Positions 6,872-11,964 of a stretch of 13,382 nucleotides of DNA are shown in pieces (within the stretch, counting starts at the first letter, position 1; each line of letters starts with the position of its first letter). The translations under genes were made by a program, and so were the position numbers. The stretch is from Dialister sp. UBA734 (GTDB lineage Bacteria; Bacillota; Negativicutes; Veillonellales; Dialisteraceae): positions 1 through 13,382 of the forward strand of contig DBLC01000090.1 in assembly GCA_002297935.1 (NCBI GenBank), read 5' to 3'. The notes beneath the pieces are model-generated. The model ran no database searches, had not been told where the DNA came from, and saw only the letters and a list, made by a program, of their open reading frames with translations.

Positions 6872-7104
6872 TGTTTCACGTGAAACGTGGCATAGAAAGG
6901 TTATTATTGTGCTGATTTCTGTTTCTTAACATAGAGCCATGCGGATGTGAGACAAGGTTATAAAGGGGTAAAAGGGTTATGGGAGTACCATTATCTCATA
7001 ACCTTGTATCCCCCTTTTAACCTTGCCGCTTGCGATAGTAGAAAACGGTTCACAGAAGAAATCAGTAGAACAATAACCTTTACCATCATGTTTCACGTGA
7101 AACA
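6872..7104. repeat. Double-parS hairpin element B
   Basis: A 233-bp imperfect palindrome centred near 6988. Feet: TGTTTCACGTGAAACG (6872-6887) and the perfect TGTTTCACGTGAAACA (7089-7104); the right foot extends to a 24-bp perfect palindrome at 7085-7108. Middle arms: AAAGGTTATTATTGTGCTGA on the left and CAGTAGAACAATAACCTTT on the right. Central stem: 6953-6980 with 6997-7025. It lies directly upstream of the ABC gene that starts at 6826. Confidence 0.8.
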
Positions 7105-7142
7105 TGATGACTGGAATCAGGAAATCGGACATTTTTCGTAAC

Positions 7143-7385
7143 CGTCATGGGGGCTGATGGGATTAGTGCTTGATGGCTATACAAGGTAGTCCAGTACCAT
7201 GTTAGACAAAAGTGGAGAAATCTTAAATCTCTAGCGGATGTCTTTTCAACTGAATAGAGCCGTAACGGGATGGTTCAGCTATACTTTTTATCGCTACTGC
7301 TTTTGGATTTCTCCACTTCTGTCCAACATGGTACTGGACTACCTTGTATAGCCATCAAGCACTAATCCCATCGGTCGAAATGACG
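7143..7385. repeat. Large inverted repeat, possible MITE or structured RNA
   Basis: Arms 7156-7203 and 7325-7372 are perfect reverse complements over 48 bp. They extend inward to 67 bp (7156-7222 with 7306-7372) with two mismatches. CGTCAT (7143-7148) and ATGACG (7380-7385) add an outer pair. The loop is about 83 bp with no open frame. The words in the arms (TAGTGCTTGATGGCTATACA) are unlike the parS hairpins. I see no transposase and no clear target duplication. It lies in a gene-free stretch between elements B and C. Confidence 0.8.
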
Positions 7386-7423
7386 AAATCGCTAGTGACA
7401 TATATCCCGAAATCCGAATTTTC

Positions 7424-7449
7424 AAACCCTAAACCCCAAACCCTAAACC
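7424..7449. repeat. Short telomere-like AAACCCT heptad tract
   Basis: AAACCCT, AAACCCC, AAACCCT and AAACC follow each other, nearly four heptads. There is no gene here; 7386-7591 otherwise holds A-rich sequence with no feature I can support. Confidence 0.6.
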
Positions 7450-7591
7450 AGAATAAAAAAAGAAGAAAATTTACGAAGCCAAGGGAATCGTATATTTCCT
7501 TCTTATTATATACAGGATGGATGAAGATGTAAGCGGGAATTGTGTAAGAAAAGATAAATTATCTTTTGATGAGGCGCTGGGGATAGAGGCA

Positions 7592-7825
7592 TATTTCACG
7601 TGAAACGTTTTGCATAAAGGTTATTGTTCTGCTGATTTCTTCTATGAAACATGTCTTGCTATCGCTAGTATCCAAGGGTAAAAGGGTTATACAAGGTTAT
7701 GTGAAAACGGTAGCCTCATAACCCTTTTACCCCTTTATAACCTTGTCTCCAATCTGCATATTGCTATGTTAGAAAATAGAGAGCAGCAGAACAATAACCT
7801 TTATGATCACGTTTCACGTGAAACA
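7592..7825. repeat. Double-parS hairpin element C
   Basis: A 234-bp imperfect palindrome centred near 7708. Feet: TATTTCACGTGAAACG (7592-7607) and CGTTTCACGTGAAACA (7810-7825). Middle arms: AAAGGTTATTGTTCTGCTGA and, on the right, CAGCAGAACAATAACCTTT. Central stem: CAAGGGTAAAAGGGTTATAC and onward against CATAACCCTTTTACCCC and onward (about 7672-7745). The right foot is 24 bp after the stop codon of the small gene at 7850. Confidence 0.8.
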
Positions 7826-7849
7826 TGGAGCAAGCGGAAACGGAATAAC

Positions 7850-8071
7850 CTATTTTAGTGGTTCACTTGTCTGTGTCCGGAGGAAGATTCGTTGCACGGT
7901 GACTTTTTGTCCATGGAAGCGGTCTTCCAGGACGGGAATGATCATGCGGGCGGCTTGGCGGATTTTGATTTTGTCGATGGGCTTATTGGCGTCTCGCAGG
8001 TGGTAGCACATCTGGTAGGTTCTCTTATCGCCGACGCGGTAGAAGATGATGAGGTCACGGATGATGGTCAT
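7850..8071 (-). CDS. Small conserved-looking protein of unknown function (73 aa)
   Basis: A 73-residue frame begins MTIIRDLIIFYRVGDKRTYQ and continues with MCYHLRDANKPIDKIKIR. ATG 8069-8071 has AAGGAG 7 bp upstream, a very good ribosome site; the longer frame to 8197 runs into GTGCGTAATGCGAA repeats and is rejected. The composition is that of a real small soluble protein: mixed charge, no membrane segment, no signal peptide, no cysteine pair. I do not recognise the family. It stands alone between repeat blocks, with a parS-like site 24 bp after its stop. Nothing in the context suggests a role. Confidence 0.6.
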   Translation of the reverse strand: MTIIRDLIIFYRVGDKRTYQMCYHLRDANKPIDKIKIRQAARMIIPVLEDRFHGQKVTVQRIFLRTQTSEPLK

Positions 8072-8099
8072 AGTTTTTCTCCTTTCGATAGTGATGTAT

Positions 8100-8145
8100 A
8101 GTGCGTAATGCGAAGTGCGTAGTGCGAAGTGCGTAGTGCGTAATG
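8100..8145. repeat. GTGCGTAATGCGAA short-word repeat, left arm
   Basis: Words of the form GTGCGTA(A/G)TGCGAA are repeated in tandem. The reverse complement appears at 8308-8338, so the two blocks form an inverted pair. The same word reappears at 13365-13382. Confidence 0.7.
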
Positions 8146-8239
8146 ATGGCGGTGAGCCGCATCGAATTACTCTTATATCGTTTATCTCACATAGCAAGAT
8201 TCCTTTTCTATATGGCTCACCGAAATTATACGATTCGCA

Positions 8240-8255
8240 TGTTTCACGTGAAACA
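8240..8255. other. Perfect parS-type palindrome between inverted short repeats
   Basis: TGTTTCACGTGAAACA is an exact consensus match. It has no hairpin arms of the A-F type but sits between the inverted GTGCGTA-type repeats (8100-8145 and 8308-8338). Another small stem, GGTGAGCC (8151-8158) with GGCTCACC (8214-8221), lies beside it. Confidence 0.75.
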
Positions 8256-8307
8256 TTTTATAAAGAGGGGTATTGGGGCGCTTTATGAATTGTGCGCCCC
8301 TTCCTTC

Positions 8308-8338
8308 ATTACGCACTACGCACTTCGCATTACGCATT
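8308..8338. repeat. GTGCGTAATGCGAA short-word repeat, right arm (inverted)
   Basis: CATTACGCACTACGCACTTC and following bases are the reverse complement of the words at 8100-8145. A small GGGGCGC/GCGCCCC hairpin (8275-8299) lies just to its left. Confidence 0.7.
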
Positions 8339-8342
8339 TTGA

Positions 8343-8382
8343 TAAAAAAGCTGCACGCCTCCATTGAGGTATGCAGCCTTTT
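8343..8382 (-). terminator. Rho-independent terminator of the LarA-family gene
   Basis: On the minus strand, 15 bp after the stop codon, GGCTGCATACCTC pairs with GAGGCGTGCAGC, followed by T6 (8344-8349). It is the clearest gene terminator in the window. Confidence 0.85.
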
Positions 8383-8396
8383 CGTGATGAGTCGAA

Positions 8397-9698
8397 TTAT
8401 TTCTTATACGGCACAATGGAAGCGCAGTGGGCCATGACGGCGATGTTGTAATCGGTCTTGCCTTCTTTTTCGAGCTGTGCCTGCGCCAGTTTCCATGCTT
8501 CTTCTACGGTAGCCACCGGAATCTGGTTGGTCCGTTTGATGGCTTCGAAGTTTTCTGGTTTGGTTACCAGGTAAATGGTGTATTTGTGGGTCATGCAGAA
8601 CAGGTTGAATGCCACGAAGAATGGAATGGTGAAGTGTTCGCGGAGGGCTTTTTCCATTTCTTCTTCGGTGTCGTACTTGAAGCTTCCCAGGTAAGCGGCT
8701 GGTTCCCAGATGTCGCTGGCTTCCATGATGGCGATGATGATGCCGCCGTCTTTGGTGACCACGTCAGAGGGGTCGTAGCATTTGCAGCCCTGGTAGAGGG
8801 AAACGTCTTTCGGATAGCCGCCGGCGCAAGCGAAGGATACGTCTGCTTCTTTGGTGAACGGAACTTTCTGGATTTTATAAACCAGTTTGGTGCCTTCCAG
8901 CCATGCTTCGTAGGGATCGCCGCCGACCATGTTGCAGATTTTTCCTTCTGCATTGATGATGGAGTGAACCAAGAAGCACGGTTTGATCATGTCAGAGGCT
9001 TCCTGCATGTCGTCGGAAACGGGGTTATTGTCCAGCAGGGTGGAGCGGGTGTGGGGGTTGATGCCGCTGCCGAATTTTTCGCCCAGGGCGTGGCAGTGGT
9101 TGATCTGAATGGTGTCATCTCCTGCAACGCCTGGGAGAATCAGTTTGCGGCCGCCGCCGTAACCAGCAAAAAGGTGGGTGGTGATGCCATCGACAACGAT
9201 GACTTTGTCTGCTTCTACAGCATGTTTATTGATCCAAACCGGGGTGCCGCGGGAGGTGTCGCCTACGTGAACCAGTTCATCCTTGTTCTGACAGTGGTGC
9301 TGGTACAATTTGATACGCTTAGCCACTTCTTCGCCTACCACGAGGATATCTTCTTCTGGGGTCTGTTCCCGGTGGGTGCCCTGAGCGAAGAGGATGCAAA
9401 TATCTTCGTCGGGAACGCCGGCCAGGTTCAGTTCATTGACGATGTGAATGACAAACTGATCGGAGTGGTTCCATGTACGGGTCACGTCAGCGCAAACAAT
9501 GCAGACTTTGTCGCCTTTGGAAACGATGTCTGTGAGTGCTTTGGAACCAGTTGGATGACGCATGCATTCCAAGGTGGCTTCTTTCACGTCACAAGCAGGA
9601 GTTGGATTTCCTTTCAATACATCAGAAACATGTTCTTCCGGGAGCATGACTTTCTGTGTTGTTTTGCCAAAACCAAATTCAAATTCTTTCAATGCCAT
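8397..9698 (-). CDS. larA: LarA-family nickel-pincer-dependent racemase/epimerase-like protein
   Basis: The 433-residue product is close to the length of lactate racemase LarA (about 424 residues). Visible family motifs are GTHREQT (108-114), the WINK region (155-158) before the EAD motif, and THLFAGYGGGRKLILPG (174-190), whose His and surrounding loop hold the nickel pincer cofactor in LarA. LarA interconverts D- and L-lactate, but the family also contains racemases of other 2-hydroxy acids, so the substrate is open. ATG 9696-9698 has GGAGGAG about 6 bp upstream; a longer frame to 9779 crosses repeats. The gene is a single unit with its own terminator (8343-8382) and an upstream promoter (9970-9998). 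The cofactor genes larB, larC and larE are not in this window and would have to be supplied from elsewhere. Confidence 0.85.
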   Translation of the reverse strand: MALKEFEFGFGKTTQKVMLPEEHVSDVLKGNPTPACDVKEATLECMRHPTGSKALTDIVSKGDKVCIVCADVTRTWNHSDQFVIHIVNELNLAGVPDEDICILFAQGTHREQTPEEDILVVGEEVAKRIKLYQHHCQNKDELVHVGDTSRGTPVWINKHAVEADKVIVVDGITTHLFAGYGGGRKLILPGVAGDDTIQINHCHALGEKFGSGINPHTRSTLLDNNPVSDDMQEASDMIKPCFLVHSIINAEGKICNMVGGDPYEAWLEGTKLVYKIQKVPFTKEADVSFACAGGYPKDVSLYQGCKCYDPSDVVTKDGGIIIAIMEASDIWEPAAYLGSFKYDTEEEMEKALREHFTIPFFVAFNLFCMTHKYTIYLVTKPENFEAIKRTNQIPVATVEEAWKLAQAQLEKEGKTDYNIAVMAHCASIVPYKK

Positions 9699-9774
9699 AA
9701 AGACTCCTCCTTCGTGGGAATGACGGGGTGTTGCGGGAATGGGGTTAAGCGAAATAAGCGATGATTGCGTTTGC

Positions 9775-9905
9775 AGCAAAGTTTCTCAGGTTGCTCAGGG
9801 TTCTCAAGTTTCTTAGGTTCCTCGAACGCGATGATGTCATCAGTGTCTCTTGGCACATTCGAGAAACGTTAGAAACCTTAGCAACTTGAGAAAACTTGAG
9901 TAACC
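9775..9905. repeat. Long imperfect hairpin in the larA leader
   Basis: CAGGTTGCTCAGGGTTCTCA and following bases are opposed by TTGAGAAAACTTGAGTAACC across a centre near 9836 (GATGATGTCATC). It lies between the predicted promoter (9970-9998) and the larA start, so it would be in the leader RNA. It has no parS-like feet. The word structure (repeated GGTTCTC or GGTTGCT) recalls the hairpin at 11965-12103. Confidence 0.6.
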
Positions 9906-9969
9906 TATAACTGCCAGCGGAATCATTCCTACTTACGCAAAACCGTATCTTATATATATGTATTCCTAC

Positions 9970-9998
9970 ATTATAACACGAATAAAGGAACTTGTTTA
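9970..9998 (-). promoter_or_regulatory. Candidate promoter of the LarA-family gene
   Basis: On the minus strand: TAAACA, a 17-bp spacer and TATAAT with extended -10 (TGTTATAAT). Predicted start near 9963 gives a leader of about 265 nt containing the long hairpin. The -35 is weak; the -10 is strong. Confidence 0.5.
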
Positions 9999-10079
9999 TT
10001 TCTAAAAAATCATAGCCATAGGAAAATGGATGATTTTTTGAGATAGGGCGGGCGTATAGCGGGGAGACGGATAGAGCCA

Positions 10080-10320
10080 TGGTTCACGTGAAACGGTAGT
10101 ATAAAAGGGTAGCCCTTCGGGTGGGTTATCAATCAGCGAATTGGGTTTGAGACATTTTCGGTGTATAAGGAAATAGAAAGGGTTATACAAGGTTATGAGA
10201 CTATCGCTGGTTCCATAACCCTGTATAACCCTTTTTAACCTTCATGCAATTCGTTTCTTGCTATATGACAAAAATGAAATCTTAGAGTATAACCTTTTAC
10301 ACCATGTTTCCCGTGAAACA
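10080..10320. repeat. Double-parS hairpin element D
   Basis: A 241-bp element centred near 10200. Feet: TGGTTCACGTGAAACG (10080-10095) and TGTTTCCCGTGAAACA (10305-10320). Central stem: AGAAAGGGTTATACAAGG and onward (about 10175-10197) against CATAACCCTGTATAACCC and onward (10214-10240). The arms contain TAGCCCTTCGGG and GAGTATAACCTTTTA. It closely matches element E along its whole length, and both are followed by a toxin/antisense module. Short frames in both elements coding for MYN-FYFLIHRK are a by-product of this copying. Confidence 0.8.
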
Positions 10321-10335
10321 TTATCTCATATCATC

Positions 10336-10364
10336 TTGCTCGCCATCATATCCTTTGCTATAAT
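10336..10364 (+). promoter_or_regulatory. Antisense RNA promoter, module 2
   Basis: TTGCTC, a 17-bp spacer and TATAAT with extended -10 (TGCTATAAT). Same layout as modules 1 and 3. Confidence 0.7.
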
Positions 10365-10370
10365 AAGGAT

Positions 10371-10464
10371 AGAAAAAGGGCACCACTGATAAGCGGTCAG
10401 CCCCGAGTTATAATGGTTGAAAAAATCCACCCAAGTTTTCCAGGCTAGAGGCGGATTTTTTCAT
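10371..10464 (+). ncRNA. Antisense RNA of toxin module 2
   Basis: Predicted to start near 10371, carry the conserved GGGCACCACTGATAAGCGG and CAGCCCC words, and end at a hairpin with a T6 run (10420-10461). It converges on the toxin gene at 10465-10539 and overlaps the 3' end of that message. The hairpin has one A-C mismatch that the other modules lack. Confidence 0.6.
10420..10461. terminator. Shared terminator of toxin module 2
   Basis: An A6 run and TCCACC face GGCGGA and a T6 run. The stem is interrupted by one mismatch. Position and bidirectional A/T runs match modules 1 and 3. Confidence 0.6.
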
Positions 10465-10539
10465 TTATATACGAATCGCTAATACAAGCGCAAGGAGCAA
10501 AACAAGAAATATAAAAAAATCATATTTGTTCATATTCAT
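10465..10539 (-). CDS. Small hydrophobic peptide, candidate type I toxin, copy 2
   Basis: This 24-codon frame starts MNMNKYDFFIF and ends ALVLAIRI, a single predicted membrane segment. It matches copy 1 (993-1061) except for two extra N-terminal residues and a few conservative changes. ATG 10537-10539 is preferred because the G-rich ribosome site (10548-10552) is then 8 bp away; the inner ATG at 10531-10533 would be 14 bp away. The ribosome site is again paired in GCCCC-TGAAAG-GGGGC. The message is predicted to run from the promoter at 10602-10630 to the shared terminator. The antisense RNA converges from the other side. Role as a membrane-acting toxin is inferred from size, structure and partner RNA. 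Confidence 0.65.
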   Translation of the reverse strand: MNMNKYDFFIFLVLLLALVLAIRI

Positions 10540-10601
10540 ATATAAAGCCCCCTTTCAGGGGCTAGAATTGGCCGCCTACCGTTTACGTAGTACCCAATAG
10601 G

Positions 10602-10630
10602 ATGATACAGAAAAATCTCGCAGATGTCAA
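10602..10630 (-). promoter_or_regulatory. Promoter of toxin module 2
   Basis: On the minus strand: TTGACA (10625-10630), a 17-bp spacer and TATCAT (10602-10607). The -35 lies in a long hairpin (10611-10653), as in modules 1 and 3. Confidence 0.75.
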
Positions 10631-10653
10631 TTGACGTTTGCGGGATCTTTTTT
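10611..10653. terminator. Hairpin overlapping the toxin-2 promoter
   Basis: ATCTCGCAGATGTC pairs with GACGTTTGCGGGAT, 14 pairs including three G-U pairs on the plus strand, flanked by an A run and a T run. It has the same position as 883-922 but different stem bases. Confidence 0.55.
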
Positions 10654-10665
10654 ATGCTATCGGTA

Positions 10666-10906
10666 TGTTTCCCATGAAACATTTGAGAAAAGGTTAGCCC
10701 TTCGGGCGGGTTATCAATTAGCGAATTGGGCTTGAGACCTTTTCGGTGTATAAGGAAATAGAAAAGGTTATACAAGGTTATGAGGCTATCGCTGGTCTTA
10801 TAACCTTGTATAACCCTTTTTAACCTTCATGCAATTCGTTTCTTGCTATATGATAAAAACGAAATCTCAGAGTATAACCTTTTATCGTCACGTTTTACGG
10901 GAAACA
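10666..10906. repeat. Double-parS hairpin element E
   Basis: A 241-bp element centred near 10786 and nearly a copy of element D. Feet: TGTTTCCCATGAAACA (10666-10681) and CGTTTTACGGGAAACA (10891-10906), both with changed cores. Central stem: GAAAAGGTTATACAAGGTTA and onward against TATAACCTTGTATAACCC and onward. Spacing to element D is 586 bp and to element F 579 bp, so hairpin plus toxin module repeat as a unit. Confidence 0.8.
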
Positions 10907-10911
10907 GTATC

Positions 10912-10940
10912 TTGCCTATCCAGTTTTCCTTTGCTATAAT
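10912..10940 (+). promoter_or_regulatory. Antisense RNA promoter, module 3
   Basis: TTGCCT, a 17-bp spacer and TATAAT with extended -10 (TGCTATAAT). It is intact although the toxin frame in this module is broken. Confidence 0.7.
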
Positions 10941-10946
10941 AGGAAT

Positions 10947-11036
10947 AGAAAAAGGGCACCACTGATAAGCGGTCAGCCCCAAGATTAAAACAGATGAAAA
11001 ATCCGCCTAAAGTTGGGAGCTCGGGGCGGATTTTTC
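10947..11036 (+). ncRNA. Antisense RNA of toxin module 3
   Basis: Predicted from the start near 10947 to the hairpin AAAAATCCGCC/GGCGGATTTTT (10996-11036). It carries the same GGGCACCACTGATAAGCGG and CAGCCCC words as the other two. Confidence 0.6.
10996..11036. terminator. Shared terminator of toxin module 3
   Basis: AAAAATCCGCC and GGCGGATTTTT form an 11-bp stem and flank run with T runs on both strands, as in module 1. Confidence 0.75.
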
Positions 11037-11041
11037 ATTGG

Positions 11042-11115
11042 TTACATACGAATTGCTAGCACAAGTGCTAGAAGTAAGATAAGGAACATAAAAAATCATA
11101 CTTGTTCATATTCAT
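11042..11115 (-). pseudogene. Small hydrophobic peptide toxin, copy 3, frameshifted in a T run
   Basis: Leader, promoter and ribosome site match the other two copies, and the frame starts MNMNKYDF. The T run that follows GA has six T (plus-strand A run 11090-11095) instead of the seven in copies 1 and 2. The frame therefore turns into LCSLSYF and stops after 15 codons. Restoring one T gives FFMFLILLLALVLAIRM up to TAA at 11042-11044. The downstream sequence is otherwise intact and not degenerate, so the deletion is recent, or the run is a slippage switch, or it is a sequencing error in a homopolymer. Confidence 0.65.
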
Positions 11116-11176
11116 ATGAAAGCCCCCTTTCAGGGGCTAGAATTGGCCGCCTACCGTTTACGTGTTACCCGGTAGT

Positions 11177-11205
11177 ATGATACAGAAAAATCCCACCCAT
11201 GTCAA
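11177..11205 (-). promoter_or_regulatory. Promoter of toxin module 3
   Basis: On the minus strand: TTGACA (11200-11205), a 17-bp spacer and TATCAT (11177-11182), within a hairpin at 11185-11225 (ATCCCACCCATGTC against GACGTTGGTGGGAT). Confidence 0.7.
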
Positions 11206-11244
11206 TTGACGTTGGTGGGATTTTTGCGTGAAATGATAGAGCTA

Positions 11245-11535
11245 TGTTTCACGTGAAACATGAGTGTAAAAGGGTAGCCCTGCGGGCGGGGTATACTTTG
11301 AAAAATGATGAGAGACAATGGAAATATATTTGGATACAGTAAAGGTTATAAAAAGGTTATGAGGCTATCGCTAACCCCATAACCTTTCATAACCTTTTTA
11401 ACCTTGATGCTATCCGTTTCTTGCTATGCGATGCAAACGAAGTCGTAGAGTATAACCTTCAGACAATCCGTTTCTTGCTAAGTGATGCAAACGGAATCAT
11501 AGAGTATAACCCTTTTTCATGTTTCACATGAAACA
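11245..11535. repeat. Double-parS hairpin element F with duplicated right arm
   Basis: A 291-bp element. Feet: perfect TGTTTCACGTGAAACA (11245-11260) and TGTTTCACATGAAACA (11520-11535). Central stem: AAAGGTTATAAAAAGGTTAT against ATAACCTTTCATAACCTTTT (about 11341-11402). The right arm contains a 54-bp direct duplication: CCGTTTCTTGCTA occurs at 11414 and 11468, and AGAGTATAACC follows both. That accounts for the extra length over D and E. The right foot touches the stop codon of the cupin gene. Confidence 0.8.
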
Positions 11536-11886
11536 TTATTTATCATAAATAATCAATCCCATAAACACCAGATCGTCGTCGCCGATGTTTTCAATGCCGT
11601 GGCGGTCGCCGTTTTTGCAGAAGGCGGCGTCGCCGGGGCCCATTTCGTAGGTGGTGTCGTTGTCGGTGTACAGGCCTTTGCCGGAGAGGATGTAGTAAAT
11701 TTCTCCATCTCCCTGGTGCTGGTGGACGCCCATGGAGCATCCTTTTTCCAGTGTGGCTTTTACATAGAGCCGGCAGTGGCCTCCCATAGCGGGCAAGGTG
11801 TCCGGGGTGGCAATGGGTTCCAGAATCAGATGGCCTTTGCCACCATTGGCGTGTTCGAGAATTTTCTTTTCTAATTTTTGTAACAT
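11536..11886 (-). CDS. Small single-domain cupin protein
   Basis: The 116-residue product carries one cupin beta-barrel. Motif 1 is GVHQHQGDGEIYYILSGKG (53-71), with metal-ligand candidates H55, H57 and E62. Motif 2 is GPGDAAFCKNGDRHGIEN (83-100), with H96. These four residues are the usual metal site of cupins. There is no DNA-binding domain and no signal peptide. Small cupins of this type are cytoplasmic and bind or convert small molecules; the ligand cannot be read from sequence. ATG 11884-11886 has AGGAG 7 bp upstream. The stop codon TAA (11536-11538) directly abuts a parS-like palindrome. It is separated from the MEMO gene upstream by a 250-bp gap with a hairpin, and co-transcription is possible but not shown. 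Confidence 0.8.
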   Translation of the reverse strand: MLQKLEKKILEHANGGKGHLILEPIATPDTLPAMGGHCRLYVKATLEKGCSMGVHQHQGDGEIYYILSGKGLYTDNDTTYEMGPGDAAFCKNGDRHGIENIGDDDLVFMGLIIYDK

Positions 11887-11964
11887 GATTTTACTCCTTT
11901 TTGAAAATAGGGATTGGGGAAATGCTATTACGTGAAGTGGAATATGGGGTGATTTCTTTTGCGT

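Noticed and set aside
7424..7449. Telomere-like AAACCCT tract as a sign of plant or linear-chromosome DNA
   Set aside because: It has fewer than four heptads with one change, in a bacterial context. Chance or a local short repeat is enough to explain it.
8427..9764. A 445-codon open frame on the plus strand opposite the LarA-family gene
   Set aside because: It is a shadow of the real gene: no ribosome site, odd composition rich in Phe, Val, Gly and His, and the minus-strand frame has clear LarA motifs, start and terminator.
10002..10775. Two short minus-strand frames sharing MYN-FYFLIHRK-type N-termini, looking like a gene family
   Set aside because: They lie in the copied hairpin elements D and E and share sequence only for that reason. 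There is no ribosome site, and the frames run through palindromes and stems.
11920..11940. Further parS-like match TATTACGTGAAGTGGA
   Set aside because: Only one half resembles the palindrome and symmetry is lost. It was not counted.
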